A stretch of 64,000 nt of DNA, from contig JAFVBC010000015.1 in assembly GCA_017480185.1 (NCBI GenBank), forward strand, positions 1-64,000. The letters run 5' to 3'. The position numbers were made by a program, and so were the translations under genes. Below the pieces are notes generated by a model. That model did not search any database. It saw only the letters and a list, made by a program, of their open reading frames with translations, and was not told where the DNA came from. Below are positions 27,150-36,410 of this stretch, piece by piece. The DNA is from Bacteroidales bacterium (GTDB lineage: Bacteria > Bacteroidota > Bacteroidia > Bacteroidales > P3). How positions within the stretch are numbered: position 1 is the first letter of the stretch; every line of letters starts with the position of its first letter.

Positions 27150-28529
27150 ATGAGGTTTTCTTCGTTATCACAAAAACAACGAATGCTTGGTGCAGCAGCC
27201 CTAACAATAGTGCTGTTCTCCATCGCGGTGTTTGCCATTAACCGCTTGATGCAAGAGGCTTGGGCATACGAGAAAGTGTCGACATGGATTAAAACCTACG
27301 AGGTGGAACGACACGACGACGGTTCGTGGGAGGCCATAAAGGTGCAAAGGCCTTTCACGCACCCAACTAACGATAACTACCTTTCGTGGGATGCCGAGCA
27401 CTACAACCAAATACGCCAATACCTTTACGATCCCACACGTAGTTGGCATGGCAACTTTGCATTCTTTCCTCTATTTCCTTTATTGTGGCGAACTTTGAAC
27501 GCGAGCCCTCTTGGAATTGCCACCATCAATTGGCTACTATGGATAGTGGGCATTGTTCTTTTAATTTTGACTTTTGGGAAACGAGGCTCACCCACAGCGG
27601 CGATGCTGATGTTTTGTGCACCAATGCTGGTGGTGTTTATGATACCTTATAGCGAAGCCCTATTCTTCGCATGCGCATCTTTAGGCATCTTTGGCTTTAG
27701 CAAGAAATGCTATCCGCTTTATTTCATCGGTTTTATGCTTGCAGCATGCACACGTGCTGCAGGGAACCTACTAATTGTGGCTTGGCTCGTAACCGACATC
27801 ATTATAGCCCTGCGCAACAAAGAAACCTTTTCGGTGACTGCCAAACGCACCCTGCTACACCTACTACCAATAGTAGCAGGCGTTGCCGCAGTGATAATCT
27901 TCCAAAAAATTCGTGGTGCCGAGCACTGGTTCCAATACGTCATTGCCCAAAGAGAATGGGGCAAAAGTCTATCATGGCCATCATGGCCACTATCTGACTG
28001 GAGTGACGAAGGCAAAAGTATAACCCATCCTCTGCTTTACGGTCTCTTTATTCCAGCCATTGCGTGGCTTGCAGTACAGGTGTTTAATCCAGCTAAAACC
28101 GATGTTGATTCACCTCATAGTCGCCACTATCAACTGAGACTACTCTGCGTACTGATATTTGTTGGAAACATAGTGCTGGCACTTTTCACACAACACGGAA
28201 GCATGTACTCGCAAGCTCGCTTACTAACGTGCACGCCCTTCTTTTTCTATTTGGTACTTGATTTCAGTACGACAAAAATAGAGCGTAGATGGCTCATACT
28301 GTTATCAGCATTTCTACTCATAGCCATTAGCGTTTGTTTCAAAATGTTCTTTAAGGCCGACTCTTTAGGATACCTCATAACAATAGCCTTCATAGTGCTG
28401 GTTTTCATTGCACAACGTCTCAACAAAACAGCTCTAACAGTGGCCATTTCAATGCTTTTATTACTTAATGCCTGGTGGACAGCCTACCTCGTAAACTGCT
28501 TTGTCAATGGAGGTTGGATTTTCACCTAA
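27150..28529 (+). CDS. PIG-V-like integral membrane glycosyltransferase
   Basis: 459 residues with about ten membrane helices. The first loop carries YLSWDAEHYNQIRQY near residue 82 and NFAFFPLFPLLWR near residue 105, the WDxxHY and AFFPL motifs of PIG-V and related GT-C mannosyltransferases. GT-C enzymes use lipid-linked sugars and act on the outer side of the membrane. The substrate is unknown; bacterial members are mostly annotated as hypothetical or mannosyltransferase family. I chose ATG 27150; an ATG at 27123 lies inside the gdhA terminator. No other envelope glycan genes are adjacent. Confidence 0.72.
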   Translation: MRFSSLSQKQRMLGAAALTIVLFSIAVFAINRLMQEAWAYEKVSTWIKTYEVERHDDGSWEAIKVQRPFTHPTNDNYLSWDAEHYNQIRQYLYDPTRSWHGNFAFFPLFPLLWRTLNASPLGIATINWLLWIVGIVLLILTFGKRGSPTAAMLMFCAPMLVVFMIPYSEALFFACASLGIFGFSKKCYPLYFIGFMLAACTRAAGNLLIVAWLVTDIIIALRNKETFSVTAKRTLLHLLPIVAGVAAVIIFQKIRGAEHWFQYVIAQREWGKSLSWPSWPLSDWSDEGKSITHPLLYGLFIPAIAWLAVQVFNPAKTDVDSPHSRHYQLRLLCVLIFVGNIVLALFTQHGSMYSQARLLTCTPFFFYLVLDFSTTKIERRWLILLSAFLLIAISVCFKMFFKADSLGYLITIAFIVLVFIAQRLNKTALTVAISMLLLLNAWWTAYLVNCFVNGGWIFT

Positions 28530-28575
28530 CCCTTTTATTTTTTTCATCAACATAAAGAATTAGCCTGAAGCATAC

Positions 28576-29010
28576 ATGAAAAAAATTGCCATAATCAATG
28601 GGCCCAACCTTAACCTGCTCGGAGTGCGCGAACCCGAGGTGTACGGGCGATGCACAATGGACGATGTGCTGACCGAATTACACTGTAAATTCCCCGATGT
28701 AGAAATTGACTATTTCCAAAGCAATATTGAAGGTGAACTGATTGACCAAGTGCAGAAAGTGGGTTTTGAAGCAGACGGTATCGTGATAAATGCCGGTGGA
28801 TATAGCCATACAAGCGTAGCCTTGCACGACGCATTGCAGAGTGTGCCATGTCAAGCTATCGAAGTTCACATAAGTAACATCTTTTCTCGCGAAGAATATC
28901 GCCATCATTCTTTGCTTTCCTCGGCCTGCCGTGGATTAGTGTGCGGATTGGGAACTGACGGTTACCACTTGGCCATAATGGCAATCATCAATAGTACAGG
29001 TAAGCATTAA
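28576..29010 (+). CDS. aroQ: 3-dehydroquinate dehydratase, type II
   Basis: 144 residues, as expected for the dodecameric type II enzyme, which turns 3-dehydroquinate into 3-dehydroshikimate in the shikimate pathway. Motifs: INGPNLNLLGVREPEVYG (residues 8-25, with the lid and the catalytic Tyr), VINAGGYSHTSVALHDAL, and EVHISNIFSREEYRHHS, where the catalytic His lies. The last four bases overlap the end of the convergent prmC gene. Shikimate kinase (aroK) is 1.5 kb away on the other strand, so two steps of the same pathway are near each other but not in one operon. Confidence 0.97.
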   Translation: MKKIAIINGPNLNLLGVREPEVYGRCTMDDVLTELHCKFPDVEIDYFQSNIEGELIDQVQKVGFEADGIVINAGGYSHTSVALHDALQSVPCQAIEVHISNIFSREEYRHHSLLSSACRGLVCGLGTDGYHLAIMAIINSTGKH

Positions 29011-29879
29011 AGCCAAGCCTTAATAAATCTATGTTTACCCCAAAAATCTTTCATCACTGTAGCCTCAAAGCCACAGGTTTCTACTACGCGCAATGTCTCC
29101 GAGCTCAAGGCTGCGTTTATCTCAAAATAAAGTCGCCCGTTGGGGTTAAGGTGCGACGAAGCATATTTGGTTATTGCGCGATAGAAACAGAGAGGATCGT
29201 TGTCTGAAACAAATAGAGCCTCGTGAGGTTCATAGTCAAGGACGTTGGGCATAATGTTTTTTTTCTCGCTCAAAAGCACATAGGGGGGATTACTTACAAT
29301 GATATCGAATTGCTCGCCTATGCTATACTCATCGAGATTCAACACATTAGCATTCCTAAAAGCAACATCAGCACCGTTGATATAAGCATTGTTTCGAGCC
29401 ACTACAAGAGCCTCTTCTGAGTTGTCAATTGCAGTAACAGATGCTCTCGGATAGGCCTTTTTTAGCGTTATGGCCAAACAGCCACTACCTGTACACATGT
29501 CTGCAATGCTATTTACATCCGTATTTCCCGAAGTTATAATATCAACCAACTGCGCTGTTTCTGGTCGAGGAATAAGCACGTGTGGGTTGACCTCAATGGT
29601 GCAACCACAAAACTCCACTTGTCCAATTATGTGCTGTATTGGCCTATAAGCCTGTAAATCGACCAAAGCCCAGTGCATTCGCAGCAAGTCGCTTTGATCT
29701 ATAGTACGCTCTTTATTCAGCAGAAAATCTGTTTTGTTCCAACCTAAAAACGACTCGAAGAGCATCATCACAAAGCAGTCTACCTCATTTCTGCCGTACA
29801 TGCTATCAAGCATGAGGTGATATTGCGCGACAATGTCGTGCACACGATTGCTCTTAAATATAATGTTACGAGTATTCAC
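29007..29879 (-). CDS. prmC: Release factor glutamine methyltransferase PrmC
   Basis: 290 residues. PrmC methylates the glutamine of the GGQ motif in release factors RF1/RF2 using S-adenosylmethionine. The SAM loop MCTGSGCLAITL and the substrate-binding IIVSNPPYVLLSE (NPPY) are present, preceded by the N-terminal helical domain and the family stretch VLIPRPETAQLVD. The start is probably GTG 29879, whose GTGA overlaps the rnhA stop; a 306-residue frame begins earlier inside rnhA, and inner ATGs would shorten the helical domain. It is last in the sufS-recN-aroK-rnhA-prmC run. Confidence 0.93.
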   Translation of the reverse strand: MNTRNIIFKSNRVHDIVAQYHLMLDSMYGRNEVDCFVMMLFESFLGWNKTDFLLNKERTIDQSDLLRMHWALVDLQAYRPIQHIIGQVEFCGCTIEVNPHVLIPRPETAQLVDIITSGNTDVNSIADMCTGSGCLAITLKKAYPRASVTAIDNSEEALVVARNNAYINGADVAFRNANVLNLDEYSIGEQFDIIVSNPPYVLLSEKKNIMPNVLDYEPHEALFVSDNDPLCFYRAITKYASSHLNPNGRLYFEINAALSSETLRVVETCGFEATVMKDFWGKHRFIKAWL

Positions 29880-30568
29880 TTGCGTCCAAAATCGGCCGGA
29901 ATTTCCCCCCAACTGTCCGTATTCCATTTACGTATATCAGTCGTATAACTATTGCTTTTCAACCAAGACTCGGCTCTGTGTACATAATCCCATAAATCTG
30001 CCGTATCTGCCGATAGTGGCAACTTACTGCGGCATTGCCTTTCTCTCACCCACTTCATGGCATTAACCGAATCGGAATACAGCACCAAATCAAGGCGATG
30101 TTTCTTCAAATACGATAGCCCGTGCACGATTGCAAGGAACTCTCCTATATTATTAGTCCCTTTCTCGGCGCGATAATGAAATATTTGCGACATCGAGGGA
30201 ATATACACTCCACGGTATTCCATTACACCCGGGTTACCACTGCACGCTGCGTCAACAGCTATTGCGGCAAGTATGGGGCCATCCGTCACGCCAGGCCTCA
30301 GTACGGTTATGCCATGCTCATCGGTTGTAAGAACCGTTTTCGTGGGGGTATTCTGTGTTCCTGCCACTCGACCATTGCCACCCGACGCTGGCCTTATATG
30401 ATTTTGATAGGGTTGCCGATAGGCCGCTTCAGCATGCTGAAGAGTTTCAAAAGCCTTATACTTAGCATCTTTCTCGCCCTTTACCTGTGCCTCACAATCC
30501 TTCCAATCCGAGTAAATGCCAGGAGTTTTCCCTTTCCACACAACGTAATATTTGCGTTTTTGAGACAT
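29876..30568 (-). CDS. rnhA: Ribonuclease HI with N-terminal hybrid-binding domain
   Basis: 230 residues. RNase HI cuts the RNA strand of RNA-DNA hybrids, removing primers and R-loops. The N-terminal 45 residues (KYYVVWKGKTPGIYSDWKDC ... YKAFETLQHAEAAY) are the viroplasmin-like hybrid-binding domain also found in eukaryotic RNase H1. The catalytic part shows AVDAACSGNPG (Asp), NIGEFLAIVHGL (Glu), LVLYSDSVNAMKWV (Asp) and the last acidic site in the C-terminal ADFGRK region. A linker of about 40 residues joins the two domains. It overlaps prmC by four bases and follows aroK after 17 bases. Confidence 0.94.
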   Translation of the reverse strand: MSQKRKYYVVWKGKTPGIYSDWKDCEAQVKGEKDAKYKAFETLQHAEAAYRQPYQNHIRPASGGNGRVAGTQNTPTKTVLTTDEHGITVLRPGVTDGPILAAIAVDAACSGNPGVMEYRGVYIPSMSQIFHYRAEKGTNNIGEFLAIVHGLSYLKKHRLDLVLYSDSVNAMKWVRERQCRSKLPLSADTADLWDYVHRAESWLKSNSYTTDIRKWNTDSWGEIPADFGRK

Positions 30569-30585
30569 TGATGTTGCAATGTTGT

Positions 30586-31071
30586 TTAGTCCAAGTTAGG
30601 AAGTGTCGGGTTATTTCCGTCGAGGATTATATGCGAACGCGAATAAAAAGTCTCACGTTGCGAAAGTTGTTGTTCGACAAAAGTGCGTCTTTGACTGTCC
30701 GAAAGATGTTGCAACAGGGGGCGTTGGCGATGTGATGTCTCGGCACGTGCACATATTTCATCGGCATTCATGCGCAGGTAAATAACCGTACCATGATGCA
30801 ACATAAAATCCATATTACTACCAAAACAAGGAGTTCCTCCACCCGTCGACACAACAATATTATCCATTTTTTCGGTAGAGAGTAGTATTTTCTCCTCCAA
30901 TTGTCGGAAAGCCTTCTCGCCGAACCGTGCGAAAAAATCTGTTATAGTGAAGTGATACCTCCGTTCAAACGCATCATCAAGATCAAGAAAATCAAGATCT
31001 TTTTCTATGGCAACACGTCGGCCAAAAGTACTCTTGCCAGAATACATATATCCAACGATGTAGTATTTCAT
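30586..31071 (-). CDS. aroK: Shikimate kinase
   Basis: 161 residues. It phosphorylates shikimate at the 3-position using ATP. The P-loop is GYMYSGKST at residues 7-15. DLDDAFERR is the Walker-B-like shikimate-binding Asp region, and VVSTGGGTPCF is the glycine-rich substrate motif. A basic lid (SHRQRPLLQ) and a C-terminal SQRETFYSRSHIILDG complete the fold. ATGA overlap with recN, so the two are translationally coupled although their jobs differ. Full length. Confidence 0.96.
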   Translation of the reverse strand: MKYYIVGYMYSGKSTFGRRVAIEKDLDFLDLDDAFERRYHFTITDFFARFGEKAFRQLEEKILLSTEKMDNIVVSTGGGTPCFGSNMDFMLHHGTVIYLRMNADEICARAETSHRQRPLLQHLSDSQRRTFVEQQLSQRETFYSRSHIILDGNNPTLPNLD

Positions 31072-32741
31072 CCCTGCATTAGTTCGGTAGCAGTTTGCAT
31101 AGCCGCAGACGACGGGGGATCGCTACTGAGCATAACCGCCACTTCGTACACTCTTTGCTGACTACCGAGCTCTGCAATGCGCGATACCGTACGATTGGTC
31201 TCTTTATCAATATTCTTATAGACCTTCAGATGTTGCGATGCCCGAGCGGCAATTTGTGGCAGATGTGTGATTGCTATTACCTGCATGCGTTGTGCCATCT
31301 GCTGCATTATTTTTCCAACGGCTACCGATATGTCGCCAGAAACGCCTGTATCGATCTCGTCAAAAATAATAGTAGGTAGAAGCGTGTGGGAGGTAAGCAT
31401 TGATTTAATGGCCAACATCAATCGCGACATTTCGCCACCCGATGCCACGCGCGACATCTCTACCATCTCTCCACCTCGGTTGGCATTGAATAGGAAAGCA
31501 ACCTCATCATGACCCATCTTTGTGTAAGAATCCGAGGTACCAAGTTTAGCCACAAATCTTGCCTCCGACATACCAAGTTGTGTCAACAGCTTGGGTAAAC
31601 TCGACGACAGTTGATCGGCAGCGCCCTGTCGCACAGATGTCAGCCTATCAGCAGCGTTTTGCATTTTCACATAGGCACTGTCCACTTGCTCCATCAATGC
31701 TTTAATCTGTTCTTCAAGCGAGGCCATACCATTAAGCCGCCGCTGCAAGTCGTCGTGCAGGCCTATCAATTCATCAACCGTTTGCACTTGATGTTTTTTC
31801 TCAAGCCTATAAATCAAGGCCAAACGGTCGTCGACCTGCTGCAACCTATCGGGCTGATAACTTATGCTGTCGGCACGTGCAGCTATCTCGTTTTTTATAT
31901 CGTCCAATTCTATATAGGCGGCTTCAATGCGATCAGACAGTGGGACAATGTCGGCAAAGAGGTCTCGTATGCGTAGGATATGAGATTTAGCATCGCGCAA
32001 CTGGGATATGACCGACGGGGCATCATCGTTGTCAAGGGCAACCAGTGCCACTGATAGTTCCTCAGTAATATTGCTTGCATGGGTAAGCATCAACTGTTCT
32101 TGCTCCAACTCTTCCTGCTCGCCAATCGCGAGATTAGCCTCGTGCAACTCGTCATATTGGAATTGCATATAGTCAGCATCACGACGATTCTGCGCTTCCT
32201 GGCTGGTCAATGCCTCTAATTCTTTCTTTAGCCGAGTATATTCATCAAAGGCATCGCGATAGTTTTTCAATGCTTGGCCCGAGTCCTGCACCGATGCAAG
32301 AGTGTCGAGCAATGACAGTCTAAACGAGCTATCGGCCAACGTCAGCGTTTCGTGTTGCGAGTGAATATCTATAAGCCGTGTGCCCAGTTGTTTCATAAAA
32401 GCCAGTTGCACAGGGGTGTCGTTGGCAAATGCGCGGCTTTTGCCCGTAGGTATTATTTCTCGACGTAGGATCAATGTGTCGTCATAGTCTATATCGGCCT
32501 CGTCAAACATCGGCTCAAGACCGAGTCCACTCACGTCAAATCTTGCCTCAACCACACACTTACGTTCCTTATCGGCCAACACACCCACATCGGCGCGTTG
32601 CCCAAGCAACAACGACAGGGCTCCAAGCATTATCGATTTTCCCGCCCCCGTTTCTCCAGTTATGACCACAAACGACCGACCAAAACCGAAGTCGGCGTTC
32701 TTTATCAACGCATAATTTTCGATGTGAAGACTTGAAAGCAT
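31068..32741 (-). CDS. recN: DNA repair protein RecN
   Basis: 557 residues, normal for RecN, an SMC-like ATPase that acts on double-strand breaks. It starts MLSSLHIENYALI, the family N-terminus, at ATG 32741; a frame 14 codons longer runs into sufS and is rejected. Walker A GETGAGKS is at residues 29-36. Long coiled coils fill about 160-360. The signature RVASGGEMSRLMLAIK and Walker B TIIFDEIDTGVSG lie in the C-terminal half. It sits 5 bases after sufS and overlaps aroK by four. No LexA-like site is recognised upstream. Confidence 0.97.
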   Translation of the reverse strand: MLSSLHIENYALIKNADFGFGRSFVVITGETGAGKSIMLGALSLLLGQRADVGVLADKERKCVVEARFDVSGLGLEPMFDEADIDYDDTLILRREIIPTGKSRAFANDTPVQLAFMKQLGTRLIDIHSQHETLTLADSSFRLSLLDTLASVQDSGQALKNYRDAFDEYTRLKKELEALTSQEAQNRRDADYMQFQYDELHEANLAIGEQEELEQEQLMLTHASNITEELSVALVALDNDDAPSVISQLRDAKSHILRIRDLFADIVPLSDRIEAAYIELDDIKNEIAARADSISYQPDRLQQVDDRLALIYRLEKKHQVQTVDELIGLHDDLQRRLNGMASLEEQIKALMEQVDSAYVKMQNAADRLTSVRQGAADQLSSSLPKLLTQLGMSEARFVAKLGTSDSYTKMGHDEVAFLFNANRGGEMVEMSRVASGGEMSRLMLAIKSMLTSHTLLPTIIFDEIDTGVSGDISVAVGKIMQQMAQRMQVIAITHLPQIAARASQHLKVYKNIDKETNRTVSRIAELGSQQRVYEVAVMLSSDPPSSAAMQTATELMQG

Positions 32742-32746
32742 GACTA

Positions 32747-33946
32747 TTAAAGCATTGATGATATGCGTTGCAGGGCATGGCACAAGGCATCAACTTCGTC
32801 TGCAGTGTTGTAGATAGCAAAACTGGCTCTAACAGTGCCTGGAATACCATAGCGTTGCATGACAGGTTGTGTGCAGTGGTGGCCTGTGCGCACGGCTATG
32901 CCCATTTGGTCGAGCAAAGTACCCACATCGTAGGGATGGGCACTGCCGAGCAAAAACGACACAACCGACACTTTGCCCTTTGCCGTGCCAATAAAACGCA
33001 TTCCCGACACTTGACTCATTTTCTCAATAGCCAATTGCAACAACATCTCCTCGTGCTGTGCAATGTTGTCTATCCCCACCTGCATCATAAAGTCTATTGC
33101 CGCCCCAAGTCCCAACACATCGGCCACCGATGGTGTGCCAGCTTCAAACTTAAAAGGTAGACTATTGAACGTGGTTTTTTCAAAGCTAACATCACTAATC
33201 ATCTCGCCACCACCCTGATACGGGGGCAATTCCTCCAACCTCTCACGTTTACCATACATCACCCCCACACCCATCGGAGCATACATTTTATGCCCAGAGA
33301 AACAATAGAAATCGCAATCAAGTGCCTGCACATCAACCGACAAATGCGACACCGCTTGAGCGCCATCTACCAATATTGGCACACCATGTGCGTGTGCCAC
33401 ACGTGCCATGTCGGCCACAGGGTTGACAGTGCCCAGTGTATTCGACACATGTGCCACGGCAACCATGCGCGTGCGTGGAGAGAACAATCTTTCAAAAGTC
33501 TGCATATCAAGTACGCCTTCGTCAGAAAACGGGATGGGGCGCAACGAAGCTCCAGCCAACTGCCATGGCACAATGTTGGAATGGTGTTCCATACCAGAAA
33601 CTATGACCTCGTCGCCAGGGCGTATGTTTTGCCGTCCAAACGATGATGCCACCAAGTTGATACTCTCTGTGGTGCCACGGGTGAAGACAACCTCATCGGA
33701 AGACTTGGCATTGATGAGTCGCTGCACCTTTCCTCTCACTTCCTCAAACATCTCGGTAGCCACAGCTGCAAGGTGGTGTGCACCACGGTGGATATTGCTG
33801 TTTTGAGAAGAATAATAGCGACACAATGCGTCAATCACAACCTGCGGTTTTTGTGTGGTAGCGGCATTGTCAAGGTAAATCAGTGGATGGCCGTGAACCG
33901 TGCTGTCAAGCAACGGAAAACTGCTGCGTATGTCGGAATACAACAT
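32747..33946 (-). CDS. sufS: Cysteine desulfurase, SufS type
   Basis: 399 residues. It takes sulfur from cysteine with pyridoxal phosphate for Fe-S cluster assembly. The PLP lysine is Lys220 in FSGHKMYAPMGVG, and the persulfide cysteine is Cys358 in AVRTGHHCTQPV; the short, rigid RxGHHC loop is the mark of group II (SufS) enzymes. Other marks are YLDNAATTQKP and MEHHSNIVPWQ. No sufB, sufC, sufD or sufU is adjacent in the window, so it is separated from the rest of the pathway here. First gene of a five-gene run with its own -7 box. Confidence 0.95.
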   Translation of the reverse strand: MLYSDIRSSFPLLDSTVHGHPLIYLDNAATTQKPQVVIDALCRYYSSQNSNIHRGAHHLAAVATEMFEEVRGKVQRLINAKSSDEVVFTRGTTESINLVASSFGRQNIRPGDEVIVSGMEHHSNIVPWQLAGASLRPIPFSDEGVLDMQTFERLFSPRTRMVAVAHVSNTLGTVNPVADMARVAHAHGVPILVDGAQAVSHLSVDVQALDCDFYCFSGHKMYAPMGVGVMYGKRERLEELPPYQGGGEMISDVSFEKTTFNSLPFKFEAGTPSVADVLGLGAAIDFMMQVGIDNIAQHEEMLLQLAIEKMSQVSGMRFIGTAKGKVSVVSFLLGSAHPYDVGTLLDQMGIAVRTGHHCTQPVMQRYGIPGTVRASFAIYNTADEVDALCHALQRISSML

Positions 33947-33987
33947 TTCGTTTGTGTTATCTGTTTTTTTCTTCGTTTAATAAATGG

Positions 33988-33995
33988 CAAAGTTA
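33988..33995 (-). promoter_or_regulatory. -7 box of the sufS operon
   Basis: On the minus strand the box reads TAACTTTG, the best-known -7 form, 42 bases upstream of the sufS start. A -33 TTTG at the ideal distance is lacking. Confidence 0.5.
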
Positions 33996-34065
33996 CGTCT
34001 TTTTATTCATTTACCTCTACGCAAACTGCCAACGACAGCCCAGTTGCACCGTGCCACAGCAATAT

Positions 34066-34195
34066 CAAATAGGTATCAACTACGGAGCACGTAAGGCTCT
34101 TGTTAGGGCAATCCAAGTGTTAAAAGTGCTAAAAAGCCTAACTTGATACTTAGTTGATCCTTAGTTGATCCCTACTTGTCCTCTACAAGATGGTT
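34066..34195. repeat. Intergenic 11-bp-period repeat, copy A4
   Basis: The right part is five clean 11-bp units: GCCTAACTTGA, TACTTAGTTGA, TCCTTAGTTGA, TCCCTACTTGT, CCTCTACAAGA. The left flank AATAGGTATCAACTACGG mirrors the TAGTTGAT units. The centre differs from other copies and instead has a 9-bp pair AAGTGTTAA/AAGTGCTAA. It fills the gap between folK and the sufS promoter. Confidence 0.8.
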
Positions 34196-34227
34196 GGAGG
34201 CATAGTGGAGACTGGTTGTTTGGGCGC

Positions 34228-34737
34228 TTACTTTGATGCCGTGGTGAAGTGGACGACGCGTAGCGGGTCTATGTCATCAACTTCAGAGAGCAGTGTTGCT
34301 ACCGTTTTTCCAAGTACAGGGTGGATGTATTGCGGCATTATCTCGGACAAGGGTTGCAGCACAAAACGGCGCAAGTGCATACGTGGATGAGGCACTTGCA
34401 GGAGATCATCGTCGATGATTTGCTGGTCGTAGAATATAATATCAACGTCCATTGTGCGCGACGAGTAGCCTTCAATTTCGGGGTGTCGTTGTCGTCCCAG
34501 TTCGGTTTCTACGGTCTGACAAGATTTGAGCAATGCGTGAGGCTCAAGCGTGGTACATAGAAGTAGGGCTTGGTTGAGGAATGTTTGCTCGCTTTGAAAG
34601 CCCCACGGCTCGGTTTCGTACACGGCCGAAATCTTTTCGATGGTGCCAACATGGCGCTGCAACAGGCTGCGTGCCATTTCGATGAGACGCAGCCTGTTGC
34701 CTTCATTGCCGCCAATGAGTAGTGCCACGTGGTGCAA
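34228..34737 (-). CDS. folK: Dihydropteridine pyrophosphokinase HPPK
   Basis: About 169 residues. FolK adds pyrophosphate to 6-hydroxymethyl-dihydropterin in folate synthesis. Family marks in order: HVALLIGGNEGNRL at the N-terminus, YETEPWGFQSEQTFLNQAL, and SSRTMDVDIIFYDQQIIDDD with VPHPRMHLRRFVLQPLSEI, which hold the metal and ATP sites. The start is unclear: TTG 34737 follows an AAGGGCGA stretch and gives the usual N-terminus, while GTG 34758 overlaps the glutamine synthetase stop and GTG 34728 is shorter. No ATG is suitable. It is coupled to the gene upstream although the pathways differ. Confidence 0.9.
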   Translation of the reverse strand: MHHVALLIGGNEGNRLRLIEMARSLLQRHVGTIEKISAVYETEPWGFQSEQTFLNQALLLCTTLEPHALLKSCQTVETELGRQRHPEIEGYSSRTMDVDIIFYDQQIIDDDLLQVPHPRMHLRRFVLQPLSEIMPQYIHPVLGKTVATLLSEVDDIDPLRVVHFTTASK

Positions 34738-34750
34738 ATCGCCCTTGCGT

Positions 34751-36256
34751 TCAACCACAATGGATGAATGTTTCAACCATACGTTGCATGCGGGCGGGGT
34801 CGGCTGCCAGTTCGGCACGCAACGTGCGGTCGTTGTGAGCGCGCAGTTTTGCCACAATGCCATCGATCAAGGCTGGAGCAAACACGCCATCTTGTTCATA
34901 TATAGCGCGGTCGCGCAACAGCACATCGGCGCTGGCAGCACATGAATCGGGCAACACATCGAGACGAGAGAGCACTTCTGGATGCTCAAAGATGTTGACG
35001 CTGACGTAGCGTTCACGCGCATATTCAACTGCGTTGGCCATTTCGAAACCGTGTCTTGCCGCTACGGCCATACCAGCCAGCAGCAGGTATACGTTGGCGC
35101 TACCGTCAGGGGTGCGCAACTCGATGGTTTGCTTATGACTGAAATCAACCTGGGTGTTTGCCTCCAAGGGGTTGCAATTGGCCATCATATTGCCCGTTTT
35201 CTTGGTCCAGCCCAGGGGCACACGCACCATGGCACTACGGTTGCTATCGCCCCAACATACGTTGGTGGGAGCTTCTTGATGAGGTACGAGGCGCAGGTAA
35301 CTGGTGGGATTGGTGTTGCCGAATGCGGTGAGCGACGGTGCCAAGGCCAGCATTCCAGCCACGGTGCGCAAAGCGACATCGGTAAGGCCGTTGGCATCGA
35401 TATAGAGATTTTCCCCATTGCGACTCACACGAGTGTGGATGTGCATGCCACTGCCTGCTTTACCCACGCTGATTTTGGGCGCAAAAGTAACAGTGACTCC
35501 ATAGCGATGAGCCAGTTCGCGGAGCATCCACTTGGCAATAACCAACTGATCGGCCGCAGCCTCAAGGGTGGTGGGTAGAAACTCTATTTCGTTTTGCTCG
35601 TACATAGTGTCGGCTTGTGTGAAGTTGCCCACCTCGCTGTGGCCATATTTTATGCAGCCACCTGCAGCGGCAATGCAACGCATGGCCTCGGTGCGAAGGT
35701 CTTCGAATTTGCAGAATGGGCGCGACGCGTGATAGCCATGCTGGTCGGCAGTTAGGAAGTTGTCCTCACGCGGTGCCACCACATAGTATTCCAATTCTCC
35801 CATCACCTCAAACTGCATACCACCGGTAGCCTCGGTAAAGGCCGCCGCCGCTTTTAACAGGGTGTGCTCTGGAGCAAAGACGAAAGGCTCGCCGTCGCGG
35901 TTATAGTAGCTGCAAAGCAGGTCGAGCGTGGGGACATCGGTGAACGGATTGAGGAATGCGGTGCGGAAACGTGGAATGACATAGAGGTCGCTGTTGCCAG
36001 CTTCGATGTAGGGGAAGAGGCTGCTGCCGTCTACACGTTCGCCAGAAGTGAGCAGTTCGTCAGCATGTTGCATGCTCTGTATCACAAAATTGAGCGTTTT
36101 CAAACGCCCATCATCGGCCACATACCGCAGGTTTATCATCTCCACTTGAAACTCTTCAATCACCTTAAGCATGTCGGCTTTTGTGAATTCGGTCATTGGT
36201 TTCTCTAAAAAAGACACCAATGGGTTGGGGTTGAATTTCAACTGTTCTTGTGTCAT
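34751..36256 (-). CDS. Glutamine synthetase family protein (GSI-like)
   Basis: 501 residues. Members join ammonia to glutamate using ATP. The beta-grasp N-terminal domain is followed by the catalytic barrel with EVMGELEYYVV (metal Glu), VTFAPKISVGKAGSGMHIHTR (the His-containing ATP/metal loop) and RTPDGSANVYLLLAGMAVA. The usual NPTVNSYKRLVP motif is here NPTSYLRLVPHQEAPTN, and the adenylylation-site tyrosine region is not recognisable. It therefore could be a divergent synthetase or a gamma-glutamyl ligase relative. No glnB/glnK gene is near. It has its own promoter and is followed by folK. Confidence 0.88.
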   Translation of the reverse strand: MTQEQLKFNPNPLVSFLEKPMTEFTKADMLKVIEEFQVEMINLRYVADDGRLKTLNFVIQSMQHADELLTSGERVDGSSLFPYIEAGNSDLYVIPRFRTAFLNPFTDVPTLDLLCSYYNRDGEPFVFAPEHTLLKAAAAFTEATGGMQFEVMGELEYYVVAPREDNFLTADQHGYHASRPFCKFEDLRTEAMRCIAAAGGCIKYGHSEVGNFTQADTMYEQNEIEFLPTTLEAAADQLVIAKWMLRELAHRYGVTVTFAPKISVGKAGSGMHIHTRVSRNGENLYIDANGLTDVALRTVAGMLALAPSLTAFGNTNPTSYLRLVPHQEAPTNVCWGDSNRSAMVRVPLGWTKKTGNMMANCNPLEANTQVDFSHKQTIELRTPDGSANVYLLLAGMAVAARHGFEMANAVEYARERYVSVNIFEHPEVLSRLDVLPDSCAASADVLLRDRAIYEQDGVFAPALIDGIVAKLRAHNDRTLRAELAADPARMQRMVETFIHCG

Positions 36257-36287
36257 GATTCTTATGTGTTAATAAACATTCATAGTG

Positions 36288-36316
36288 CAAATCTACAATA
36301 AAAAAAACTATTTCAA
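36288..36316 (-). promoter_or_regulatory. Promoter of the glutamine synthetase-folK unit
   Basis: Minus-strand TAGATTTG at 36295-36288, with TTG at 36316-36314 placed 18 bases upstream. The start codon at 36256 is about 25 bases beyond the likely transcription start. Confidence 0.55.
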
Positions 36317-36410
36317 TATCATAGGGCATCAAAACGTCAAATTAGGGCAATAAAAAACGCATTATGTCGTTGGTAGTACCAAATTGATAGTAACAAAAAA
36401 GTTCAGAATC

